The translations under genes and the position numbers were made by a program. This document shows, in pieces, positions 7,918-13,777 of a stretch of 13,941 bases of DNA. Source of the stretch: Leptospirillum sp. (lineage in GTDB: Bacteria; Nitrospirota; Leptospirillia; Leptospirillales; Leptospirillaceae); the NCBI GenBank assembly GCA_027343785.1, contig DAHWKF010000063.1, positions 1 through 13,941 of the forward strand. The letters run 5' to 3'. Every line of letters starts with the position of its first letter. The stretch's first letter is position 1. The notes under the pieces were generated by a model. It had not been told where the DNA came from. It did not search any database and worked only from the letters and a program-made list of their open reading frames with translations.

Positions 7918-8559
7918 TCAGGAAGGGTGGGGCAAAATATTCGCCAAGTCTTTCAGGATCCGTCGGGATATTTCTTCCCGCGGGAGCGTTGCATCCAGGA
8001 TGCAAATTCTTTGTGGATTCTTCCGGGCGATTTCCAGATACCCCTCCCGGACGCGGGAGAAAAAAGCCAGTCCCCGTTCCTCTATCCTGGTTTTTTTCTC
8101 CGCCCGGCTCCGAACCCTTTCAAGGGCTTTTTCGGGAGAAATATCCAGAAGGTAGGTTTTCGCCGGAACGATCTTTCCCAGAATCATTCTGTGCAGGGAT
8201 TCCAGTGTTTCAAGGGGGTGTTTCATCCCGTACCCCTGATAGGCTGTCGTCGCGTCGGTGAAACGGTCGACCAGCACGATCTGTCCGGTGGACAGGCGTG
8301 GACGGAGGACCTGTTCGACATGCTCGGACCTGTCGGCAAGAAAAAGGAAGAGTTCCGCCATGGAACCGATCGTCAGATCCTCGGAAAGAAGGAGGTTCCT
8401 GACCACTCCGCCCAGAGGGGTCGCACCCGGTTCCCGGGAGAGCGTCACCGGATAGCCCCTCTGCATCAGGACATCCAGGACATCGCGCGCCTGGGTGGTT
8501 TTTCCCGAGCCGTCGATCCCTTCAAAAGTGATCAGAGTCCCTGTCATTGCGTGCGTCAT
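7918..8559 (-). CDS. tmk: Thymidylate kinase
   Basis: The product (213 residues from the ATG at 8559) phosphorylates dTMP to dTDP for DNA synthesis. The P-loop is FEGIDGSGKTTQ, starting about nine residues in. REPGATPLG matches the family REPGGTPxGE region, VDRFTDATTAYQGYG is the dTMP-binding DR(F/Y) segment, and the lid shows SRAEKKTRIEERGLAFFSRVREGYLEIA split by variable residues. Length is normal for the family. The start is uncertain: ATGs at 8559 and 8547 both fit the usual N-terminus and neither has a good ribosome-binding site. The frame stays open to 8652 but the extra 31 residues look non-coding. This is the first gene of the minus-strand housekeeping cluster, and tmk followed by holB and ricT is a conserved bacterial order. 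Confidence 0.94.
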   Translation of the reverse strand: MTHAMTGTLITFEGIDGSGKTTQARDVLDVLMQRGYPVTLSREPGATPLGGVVRNLLLSEDLTIGSMAELFLFLADRSEHVEQVLRPRLSTGQIVLVDRFTDATTAYQGYGMKHPLETLESLHRMILGKIVPAKTYLLDISPEKALERVRSRAEKKTRIEERGLAFFSRVREGYLEIARKNPQRICILDATLPREEISRRILKDLANILPHPS

Positions 8560-8585
8560 TCTGGCTGGAGATTCCGGGGGAGTAG

Positions 8586-8610
8586 AGCCGGTCGGACCAA
8601 CCTTCCGGCT
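8586..8610 (-). repeat. Inverted repeat in the leader of the tmk operon
   Basis: AGCCGG (8586-8591) is matched by CCGGCT (8605-8610), with an inner GG/CC pair, so the tmk leader can form an imperfect hairpin. No T-run follows on either strand, so a terminator is unlikely. Upstream of it an isolated GGAGGT (8651-8656) has no usable start codon at the right distance. Function is unknown. Confidence 0.3.
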
Positions 8611-8719
8611 GGAAACAGGAAAAGTGGCGAACGGAAAAAAACCGCCCACCACCTCCGATCGTAAGAAAGCATTTTAAGATGGCATGAACAGATCAGGAAT
8701 AAACGATGCGGTGGTTCAA

Positions 8720-8732
8720 GCCTGATTCAGGC
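8720..8732 (-). terminator. Weak hairpin after the small membrane protein gene
   Basis: GCCTG-ATT-CAGGC forms a five-pair stem with a three-base loop, beginning 8 bases past the stop codon of the 29-residue gene. No T-run follows, so it is at best a weak terminator or a transcript-end stabiliser. If it does not stop transcription, the small gene would lead into tmk. Confidence 0.25.
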
Positions 8733-8740
8733 AGAGGCTC

Positions 8741-8830
8741 TTAATGTTCCTTGATCTTGTTTGCGAGCATCAGCATGCTTGCGACAATTGTGCCGAGAAT
8801 CAGTGAAATGACCCAATGTAGATCACCCAT
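8741..8830 (-). CDS. Small single-pass membrane protein, 29 residues, unknown function
   Basis: I do not recognise a family with confidence. The frame ATG...TAA encodes 29 residues. It has a short polar start (MGDLH), one hydrophobic segment of about 18 residues (W6-A23, containing LILGTIVASMLMLA), and a basic end (NKIKEH). The basic end predicts the C-terminus in the cytoplasm. A good ribosome-binding site (GGGAGAGG, 8837-8844) lies six bases before the ATG, which is the main reason to call it real. A possible promoter lies about 90 bases upstream. It is transcribed away from perR and toward tmk. The W-x5-LGT-x2-A pattern recalls small cytochrome bd subunits (CydX/YbgT), but that likeness is slight and no oxidase gene is in the window. 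Confidence 0.6.
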   Translation of the reverse strand: MGDLHWVISLILGTIVASMLMLANKIKEH

Positions 8831-8917
8831 GTCACACCTCTCCCTCTTGCTGGTTTCGTTTCCGGAAGGATTTTTCCAGCCATGCCCTGATCCGGAGTTT
8901 AACAGAAACTGGAACTC

Positions 8918-8945
8918 ATTTTAGTCATTCTTCAAAAGAAAGCAA
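8918..8945 (-). promoter_or_regulatory. Candidate sigma-70 promoter for the small membrane protein gene
   Basis: On the minus strand a TTGCTT -35-like box (8940-8945) and a TAAAAT -10 box (8918-8923) are 16 bases apart. The -10 matches the consensus at five of six positions, the -35 at only three. It would give a 5' leader of roughly 80 bases before the ATG at 8830. Confidence 0.4.
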
Positions 8946-9056
8946 GTGTTCCGCCCAAAAAACCGTGAGGAGTTCATGTGGTCCGTCTCCCACTGAAGTC
9001 ACCATTGGTTTCGATTGCAGCAAGGGGTTATTTTCAACCGGGATCCGTTTTTAATA

Positions 9057-9082
9057 TTAGGAATAATTCCTAAATAGGAATT
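9057..9082. promoter_or_regulatory. PerR operator: two overlapping perfect palindromes
   Basis: TTAGGAATAATTCCTAA (9057-9073) is a perfect 8-1-8 palindrome, close in size and layout to the Bacillus Per box (TTATAATNATTATAA, 7-1-7). AATTCCTAAATAGGAATT (9065-9082) is a second perfect palindrome, 8-2-8, sharing its left arm with the first. The result is three half-sites in alternating orientation. The operator ends two bases before the TTGACA of the perR promoter. Bound repressor would block RNA polymerase, implying autoregulation of perR and the peroxidase genes. Binding by this PerR is inferred from position and symmetry. Confidence 0.75.
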
Positions 9083-9084
9083 GA

Positions 9085-9113
9085 TTGACAAAATAAAAAA
9101 GCGTCATCATTAT
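9085..9113 (+). promoter_or_regulatory. Sigma-70-type promoter of the perR-peroxidase operon
   Basis: A perfect TTGACA -35 box (9085-9090) is followed after 17 bases by CATTAT (9108-9113), which matches four of six -10 positions. The alternative ATTATA at 9109-9114 has an 18-base spacer. Transcription would start near 9120, giving a leader of about 28 bases. Confidence 0.7.
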
Positions 9114-9133
9114 AAATGGAGAGAAAAATGTAC

Positions 9134-9140
9134 GGAGGGG
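9134..9140 (+). promoter_or_regulatory. Ribosome-binding site fixing the perR TTG start
   Basis: GGAGGGG lies seven bases before TTG at 9148. Nearby ATGs at 9128 and 9155 are in other frames, so this site decides the start. Confidence 0.8.
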
Positions 9141-9147
9141 TATCGGA

Positions 9148-9651
9148 TTGGAGAATGATGGGCTGAATGTCAGCGAAAAGTCGCGGATTCGGGAAGCGGT
9201 GGTGGACGCGGGTCTGCGTCTGACCGGTCCACGGCTTGCGATATTCCGGATCCTCCTGGAAGAAGGTCTCCATCCGTCCGCGGAAGATGTCTATCGCCTT
9301 TTGGCCCCGGAATTGCCTTCATTGTCCCGGGATACGGTGTACCGGACCCTTGCGACGTTCGAGGAGGCGGGACTGGTCCGGAAGTTTCCTTCGGGTGAAG
9401 GGGTTTTTCGCTATGATGCCCGGATGGTTCCCCACCACCATTTTATTTGCTCCCGATGTTTGAAAATTGTCGATGTCAGCATGTCGGAAACCGGTTCTGT
9501 CCGGATTCCGGAATCCCTCCGTTCCCTGGGAGTTGTCGAAACGGTCCGGATGGAATTCCAGGGTATTTGCCTGTCCTGCCAGTCAGGCGGGAAGGATTCG
9601 GGGGCCCTCTCACCCCGGATTCCAAAACCTCACCAAGGAGAAAACAGATGA
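9148..9651 (+). CDS. perR: PerR-type peroxide-sensing repressor (Fur family)
   Basis: The 167-residue protein has the Fur-family plan: an N-terminal winged helix (LTGPRLAIFRILLEEG, 25-40; SRDTVYRTLATFEEAGLV, 60-77) and a C-terminal metal-binding dimer domain. The PerR regulatory site is complete and correctly spaced against Bacillus PerR: H42 (H37), D90 (D85), H96 (H91), H98 (H93) and D109 (D104). Asp rather than Glu at the D85 position is the feature that marks peroxide sensors over iron-sensing Fur. The structural zinc site is C101/C104 and C141/C144. With Fe(II) bound, peroxide oxidises one of the His ligands and the repressor leaves DNA. Translation starts at TTG, set by GGAGGGG. The last about 20 residues form a polar tail beyond the zinc cysteines. 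A matching operator lies upstream, and peroxidase genes follow. Confidence 0.9.
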   Translation: MENDGLNVSEKSRIREAVVDAGLRLTGPRLAIFRILLEEGLHPSAEDVYRLLAPELPSLSRDTVYRTLATFEEAGLVRKFPSGEGVFRYDARMVPHHHFICSRCLKIVDVSMSETGSVRIPESLRSLGVVETVRMEFQGICLSCQSGGKDSGALSPRIPKPHQGENR

Positions 9652-10664
9652 ACAGGTCCGTGTTCGGGAAATTTCTGCCAGTGTTTTGTCTTGCCACCGT
9701 CTTGGCTTTTCCGCCGTCGATCCGGGCGGCGTCGCTTGTTCCTCTGCCTCCCGCACCACCGGTTCCTTCGGGAAATCTGATGACGAAGGACAAGATTGCT
9801 CTGGGAAAAAAGCTGTTTTTCGATCCCCGCCTGTCCGCTAACGGTTCGATCAGTTGCGCATTTTGCCACGTTCCGACGGCGGGATACGCTGATCCCAAAC
9901 CGGTTTCCCTGGGGGTCGGAGGGAAAAGGGGCGGAAGGAATGCTCCACCTGTTCTGGATGCAGCCTATTTTCCCGTCCAGTTCTGGGACGGTCGGGCGGG
10001 AAGCCTGGAAGAGCAGGCCCTGGGTCCGCTGACAAATCCGGTTGAAATGGCGAACCCCGATTCCCGTTCGATTGTCACGAGGCTCCGCCGGATTCGGGAA
10101 TATCGTATCCTGTTCGCCCGTGTTTATGGGGGACAGATCTCCATCGATCATGTCGCCCAGGCCATTTCCGCTTTCGAGCGGACGCTGGTGACACCGGACA
10201 GCCCCTATGACCGTTACCTGATGGGGGACAAGAACGCCCTGACGGCCGCCCAGAAGCGCGGGCTAGCCATCTTCCAGGGCAAGGGCCGGTGTGCGGCATG
10301 CCACAACGGAATCCTGTTGAGCGACTCTGCCTATCATAATCTGGGCGTGCCGCAGACAGGACCCATGCGGGTGGACGTGGGCCGCTATGCGATAACGCAT
10401 GATCCGATGGACAAAGGGAAGTTCAGGACCCCCACCCTTCGGAACGTTGCGTTGACGGCGCCATACATGCATGATGGTGCCTTCCGCACGCTGAAGGAAG
10501 TAGTCGACTTTTATGACCGCGGAGGCGGGAAGTCCCCGTACACCAAGGATTCACTCATTGTGCCGCTACACCTGTCGGCCCAGGACAAAAAGGATCTCGT
10601 CGAGTTTCTGAAGTCCTTGTCCGGAGAAACACGGACGCAACTTTCCTATCGGGCATCACGGTAG
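9648..10664 (+). CDS. Diheme cytochrome c peroxidase (CCP/MauG superfamily), periplasmic
   Basis: The product is 338 residues from the ATG at 9648, which overlaps the perR stop as ATGA, with AAGGAG (9635-9640) seven bases upstream. Residues 1-27 form a Sec signal peptide (R3, K8; hydrophobic core 9-21; likely cleavage after IRA27). Two haem c sites are present: C70-AF-C73-H74 and C215-AA-C218-H219. M274 in APYMHDG is the expected distal Met ligand of the high-potential haem, supporting a peroxidase rather than MauG, which has Tyr there. QFWDGRAGSLEEQA (111-124) and NPVEM (130-134) are also typical of bacterial CCPs. The enzyme would reduce hydrogen peroxide to water in the periplasm with electrons from a small cytochrome c or similar donor. 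Translational coupling to perR implies peroxide control. Confidence 0.94.
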   Translation: MNRSVFGKFLPVFCLATVLAFPPSIRAASLVPLPPAPPVPSGNLMTKDKIALGKKLFFDPRLSANGSISCAFCHVPTAGYADPKPVSLGVGGKRGGRNAPPVLDAAYFPVQFWDGRAGSLEEQALGPLTNPVEMANPDSRSIVTRLRRIREYRILFARVYGGQISIDHVAQAISAFERTLVTPDSPYDRYLMGDKNALTAAQKRGLAIFQGKGRCAACHNGILLSDSAYHNLGVPQTGPMRVDVGRYAITHDPMDKGKFRTPTLRNVALTAPYMHDGAFRTLKEVVDFYDRGGGKSPYTKDSLIVPLHLSAQDKKDLVEFLKSLSGETRTQLSYRASR

Positions 10665-10679
10665 GCAGGTTCCATTCCG

Positions 10680-10707
10680 GGCTGGGTCGTTAAGGAAGCC
10701 GCCAGCC
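10680..10707 (+). repeat. Inverted repeat between the peroxidase and peroxiredoxin genes
   Basis: GGCTGG (10680-10685) pairs with CCAGCC (10702-10707) around a 16-base loop. No T-run follows, so it is not a convincing terminator; it could be a processing or attenuation element within the operon, or chance. Confidence 0.25.
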
Positions 10708-10724
10708 GATGACATTTTCAGAAT

Positions 10725-10730
10725 AAGGAG
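10725..10730 (+). promoter_or_regulatory. Ribosome-binding site fixing the peroxiredoxin TTG start
   Basis: AAGGAG lies six bases before TTG at 10737, which is the codon that gives the normal peroxiredoxin N-terminus. No ATG is available nearby in this frame. Confidence 0.75.
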
Positions 10731-10736
10731 AAGAAA

Positions 10737-11339
10737 TTGGTTCCACTGATTGGGCAGCTGGCCCCGGATTTCACAGCGACGGCAATCATGCCGGACAACA
10801 CCATCAACGAAAATTTCGAATTGCACGAATACCTGTCGGGGTCGACCGGCGTCCTGTTTTTCTGGCCCCTTGATTTCACTTTCGTCTGTCCGACGGAAAT
10901 TATCGCATTCGATCATCGTCTGAAGACATTTGAAGAAAAAAACGTGAAGGTGGTCGGCGTCAGCGTCGATTCCGCTTACACCCATCTGGCCTGGAAGAAA
11001 ACCCCCGTGTCAGAAGGGGGGATCGGTCCCGTGCAGTTTCCTGTGGTCTCCGATCTTTCCAAGTCCATCTCACGATCCTATGGAATCCTTCTGAACGAAT
11101 CGGTGGCCCTCCGTGGGACATTCCTGATCGACCGGAAAGGGGTTGTCCGTCATATGGTGGTCAACGACCTCCCTCTGGGAAGAAACATCGATGAGGCGAT
11201 CCGGATGGTCGATGCGCTTCATTTCAACGAAGAGCACGGAGAGGTATGTCCGGCGGGCTGGAACAAGGGTGAGTCGGCCATTAAGGCGAGCGAAGACGGG
11301 ATCAAAAGTTTCCTCAGGGACCATGCGAGAAATCTCTGA
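10737..11339 (+). CDS. Typical 2-Cys peroxiredoxin (AhpC/Prx1 family)
   Basis: The 200-residue protein has the thioredoxin-like Prx fold. The active-site motif PLDFTFVCPTE places T48 and the peroxidatic cysteine at C51. R126 in ALRGTFLID completes the catalytic triad, and the resolving cysteine is C171 in EVCPAGW. It reduces hydrogen peroxide and organic peroxides in the cytoplasm. The reductant (thioredoxin or an AhpF-like flavoprotein) is not encoded here. A GGIGP motif (94-98) resembles the GGLG loop of peroxide-sensitive Prx, but the protein ends soon after residue 195 without the YF motif, so it should resist over-oxidation. Translation begins at TTG. The gap to the cytochrome c peroxidase gene is 72 bases with no obvious promoter, so it probably belongs to the PerR-controlled operon. 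Confidence 0.94.
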   Translation: MVPLIGQLAPDFTATAIMPDNTINENFELHEYLSGSTGVLFFWPLDFTFVCPTEIIAFDHRLKTFEEKNVKVVGVSVDSAYTHLAWKKTPVSEGGIGPVQFPVVSDLSKSISRSYGILLNESVALRGTFLIDRKGVVRHMVVNDLPLGRNIDEAIRMVDALHFNEEHGEVCPAGWNKGESAIKASEDGIKSFLRDHARNL

Positions 11340-11397
11340 CAACACGGTCGGGTTCCCTTTTCGTTCAGGGGATCGGCAAAAATGACAGGCGGGCGAC

Positions 11398-11958
11398 ATG
11401 GCTGTTCTTTTTTGGCCTGAAGGGGCCATCGTCAACAAGAGGGAGGAGATCTCCTCCATTCTGGACAAGTGCGGCATCTCCCTTGATTTTTGGCCCGTCC
11501 GCTCCAGTGGCCGTACGGCAACACTTCTCGACGAGGACACGCTGGGAGAAGAGGAGAAAGAGGCCATTCTCTCGGAGCAGGACCAGTATTTCGCACAATT
11601 GCGGGCTTCCCACGGCTATATGGCGCGCGACCTGATCGTGATTTATCCCGGGATGCCCGGTCTGTCCGGCCTTCTGGACCGTTTTCTGCCGATCCACTAT
11701 CACGAGGACGACGAGGTTCGTTATATCGTGGACGGAGAAGGCGTGTTCGGCTTTGTCCTCCCGGAAGGATCACAGGTCGAGCTTTTGGTCGAAAAAGGGG
11801 ATTTTATCCGGGTTCCCCGTTTGCTCGAACACTGGTTTCGCCTGACCGGACGACGAAAGATCAAGGCGGTCCGTTATTTCACCGGAACCGCCGGCTGGGT
11901 ACCCGTCTATACCGGCACCCCCTCCCTTTTTCCTCCGAATACGTCTTCAACGGCATGA
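11398..11958 (+). CDS. mtnD: Acireductone dioxygenase (methionine salvage)
   Basis: The 186-residue cupin matches ARD in length and carries its metal site: H100-x-H102-x3-E106 (HYHEDDE) and H145 (LEHWF). ARD uses O2 to cleave the acireductone 1,2-dihydroxy-3-keto-5-methylthiopentene. With Fe(II) the products are 2-keto-4-methylthiobutyrate and formate, the on-pathway reaction; with Ni(II) the products are methylthiopropionate, formate and CO. The metal used here cannot be read from sequence. The ATG at 11398 lies 58 bases after the peroxiredoxin stop. The upstream AGGCGGG is only a moderate ribosome-binding site and no clear promoter is seen. The stop codon overlaps the mtnW start. The step order mtnX, spontaneous or MtnX product, then MtnD fits the surrounding genes. 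Confidence 0.94.
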   Translation: MAVLFWPEGAIVNKREEISSILDKCGISLDFWPVRSSGRTATLLDEDTLGEEEKEAILSEQDQYFAQLRASHGYMARDLIVIYPGMPGLSGLLDRFLPIHYHEDDEVRYIVDGEGVFGFVLPEGSQVELLVEKGDFIRVPRLLEHWFRLTGRRKIKAVRYFTGTAGWVPVYTGTPSLFPPNTSSTA

Positions 11959-13130
11959 TGGACGCCATTCACGCAACATACCGCTTCCCCCCGGGGGTGG
12001 ACGCCGCTAGGGAAGCGCATATCATTGCGGTGGGTCAGACCGCGGGAACATGGGATGAACGGTGGAATCTCCGTTCTGCCGACCTGGAAAAGCACCTGGG
12101 CAAGGTGATCGAGGTCCGGTCACTGGAGGGCGGCGGGTCGGAAGCGGTGGTGGCTTTCCCGGCGGTCAATGCTCCCGAGGGGGTCGGGACCCTTCTGACA
12201 ATGGTTTATGGAAAATACTCCCTTTCGGGACTCTCGAGAGTCGTCGATATCCGTCTTCCCGAAAACTGGGGGATCCCCCCCCGTTTTGGTATCCGGGGCA
12301 TCCGGAAAGTCGCGGGAGTGCAGGACCGGCCACTGATCATGGCGATCTTCAAGCCTTCCCTCGGCCTTTCCCCCGGCGACCTCGCGGAAATCCTGCGCGA
12401 AGTCGGAGACGCCGGTCTGGACATTATCAAGGATGACGAGATTATGCCTGATATCCCGGGCTGTTCCGCGATGGACCGGGTCAGGGCCTGTCGCCCCGTC
12501 ATCGACGCGGTCGGGAAAAAACGCCCCGGAGGGGGGTCGCTGCTTTACGCGGTCAATCTGTCGGGATCAGGAGCCACCCTTCTGGAGCGAGCCCGGGCCC
12601 TTGTGGCCGAAGGTGCGAATGCCCTTCTCCTTTCTGCTCCCGCGTACGGATTCTCCGTGCTGGAAGCGCTGGCGTCCGATCCGGCTATACATGTCCCGTT
12701 GTTCGTTCATCCGGCGTTTTCGGGGGCGTCGAGTGCCGGAAAAGGTCATGGACTGGCCTGGTCCGTCAGTCTGGGCATCTTGCCGTCCCGGTCGGGAGCG
12801 GATGCGGTTCTCTATCCGGCGCATTACGGATCCCTTCCTTTCTCGCAGGCGGACGAGCGCCAGGTTGCCGGAGAACTTCTCCGAAGAGACGTTCTTCCCG
12901 TGCCTTCCGCGGGCATCCATCCGGGCATCCTTCCCCGCATCATCGAAGAGTATGGCCATGATGTGGCCCTGAATGCGGGAACGGGGATCATGGATCATCC
13001 GATGGGAGCGGGGGCCGGTGTGCGGGCTTTTTTCGAAGCGTTCGAACGGTATAAAAATGGAGATTCCTTTGATCCCGGAGATATGCCTGACGGTCCGCTC
13101 AGGGTCGCGGTGGAAAAGTGGGGCCATTGA
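11955..13130 (+). CDS. mtnW: RuBisCO-like protein (form IV), probable 2,3-diketo-5-methylthiopentyl-1-phosphate enolase
   Basis: The 391-residue protein has the RuBisCO large-subunit plan and aligns by eye along its length with Bacillus MtnW. Retained residues: K159 (carbamylation site), D161 and E162 in GLDIIKDDE, K133 in IFKPSLGLS (RuBisCO K175), H252 in FVHPAFSGA, and PSAGIHPG (317-324). K87 in VYGKYSL takes the position of RuBisCO Asn123, where MtnW enolases have their catalytic Lys. The loop-6 Lys needed for CO2 fixation is absent (PAHYGS), so carboxylation is not expected. The phosphate-loop GGG reads GTG (342-344). The start ATG at 11955 overlaps the mtnD stop (ATGA); an adjacent ATG at 11958 is equally possible. 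The frame stays open upstream to 11490, but that part is inside mtnD. Neighbours mtnD, mtnX and mtnB fix the pathway. Confidence 0.92.
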   Translation: MMDAIHATYRFPPGVDAAREAHIIAVGQTAGTWDERWNLRSADLEKHLGKVIEVRSLEGGGSEAVVAFPAVNAPEGVGTLLTMVYGKYSLSGLSRVVDIRLPENWGIPPRFGIRGIRKVAGVQDRPLIMAIFKPSLGLSPGDLAEILREVGDAGLDIIKDDEIMPDIPGCSAMDRVRACRPVIDAVGKKRPGGGSLLYAVNLSGSGATLLERARALVAEGANALLLSAPAYGFSVLEALASDPAIHVPLFVHPAFSGASSAGKGHGLAWSVSLGILPSRSGADAVLYPAHYGSLPFSQADERQVAGELLRRDVLPVPSAGIHPGILPRIIEEYGHDVALNAGTGIMDHPMGAGAGVRAFFEAFERYKNGDSFDPGDMPDGPLRVAVEKWGH

Positions 13131-13777
13131 AACCGGTCGTTTTTTCCGATTTTGACGGAACGATTACGCAAGAGGAAACATTTGTCGGAATCCTGAGAAA
13201 ATTTGCCCCCGAAAAATCGCGTGAGCTCATTCCCCGGATGTATGATCTGACGCTGTCATTGAAAGAAGGCGTCCGTATCCTTCTTGAATCGGTCGAAAGC
13301 CGCCATTACCCCGAAATGCTGGAAATCATGAAAAACGCCCCCATTCGGGACGGCTTCAACGAGATTCTGGATTACCTTGACTCCAGGAAAACGCCTCTGA
13401 TCATAGTGACAGGAGGTCTGGAAGACTTCGCTCGGATCGCTTTGCGCCCGATGTTGGGGAAGATTCACTCGATTTTTGGCCTTCGGGTCAATACGGACGG
13501 ACCTCGCCTGTCCGTCATATCAGAATGGGCTTCCGATACGGAACTGGTTTCAAAACCCCTGATTCTTGAGACAGTCGGAAAATCTGTCTCTGCCAATCCG
13601 CCCGTCCTGATCGGGGATTCGGTGACTGACCTGGAGGCTGCACTGTCTTGCCCGGTGGTTTTTGCCCGGGACCGGCTCGCAAGGTATCTTCAGGAGCGGG
13701 GGAAGCCGTTTTTGCCTTTTGAAAATTTTTTCGATGTCCGCCAGTCTTTTTCGGAGATGTTTCCTGTTGAATCCTGA
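13118..13777 (+). CDS. mtnX: 2-hydroxy-3-keto-5-methylthiopentenyl-1-phosphate phosphatase (HAD family)
   Basis: The 219-residue HAD phosphatase has all four motifs: D11-F-D13-GT (nucleophile and acid/base), T96-GG, K146 and GDSVTD (166-171). It aligns by eye with Bacillus MtnX through FDGTIT, FAP, SLKEGV, IRxGF, IGDSVTDxEAA and FARDxL. It removes phosphate from the MtnW product to give the acireductone used by MtnD. A cysteine-rich insert present in the Bacillus enzyme is missing and replaced by a short SDTELVSK loop. The GTG at 13118 gives 10 residues before the first Asp, as in Bacillus, and overlaps mtnW by 13 bases; a TTG at 13127 (TTGA overlap with the mtnW stop) is the alternative. Either way translation is coupled to mtnW. 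Confidence 0.9.
   Translation: MGPLKPVVFSDFDGTITQEETFVGILRKFAPEKSRELIPRMYDLTLSLKEGVRILLESVESRHYPEMLEIMKNAPIRDGFNEILDYLDSRKTPLIIVTGGLEDFARIALRPMLGKIHSIFGLRVNTDGPRLSVISEWASDTELVSKPLILETVGKSVSANPPVLIGDSVTDLEAALSCPVVFARDRLARYLQERGKPFLPFENFFDVRQSFSEMFPVES

Larger units (their letters stand above)
8831..9147. other. Divergent intergenic control region, AT-rich
   Basis: The 317 bases between the small membrane protein gene and perR hold no other credible gene. They contain a candidate leftward promoter (8918-8945), the perR operator (9057-9082), the perR promoter (9085-9113) and the perR ribosome-binding site (9134-9140). The stretch from about 8946 to 9056 shows no recognised element. Composition is more AT-rich than the flanking genes, especially at 9045-9125. 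Confidence 0.7.

Noticed and set aside
8560..8652. A 31-residue N-terminal extension of thymidylate kinase
   Set aside because: Thymidylate kinases start a few residues before the P-loop strand; the GGAGGT here is directly against the GTG codons, too close to work.
8967..8997. A ribosome-binding site (GAGGAG) followed by a tiny plus-strand frame ATG-TGG-TCC
   Set aside because: The frame stops after six codons and shows no regulatory runs of codons; kept out as chance.
9070..9273. A 67-codon minus-strand frame over the perR start and operator
   Set aside because: It lies over the perR promoter and coding start, has no ribosome-binding site and no family motif.
11340..11397. A short stem (TTCCCT/AGGGGA) between the peroxiredoxin gene and mtnD
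   Set aside because: The stem includes a G-T pair and has no T-run after it, so it is not credible as a terminator.
11490..11954. An N-terminal extension of mtnW into the mtnD region
   Set aside because: RuBisCO-like similarity begins only after 11955, and the upstream part is an out-of-frame reading of mtnD.
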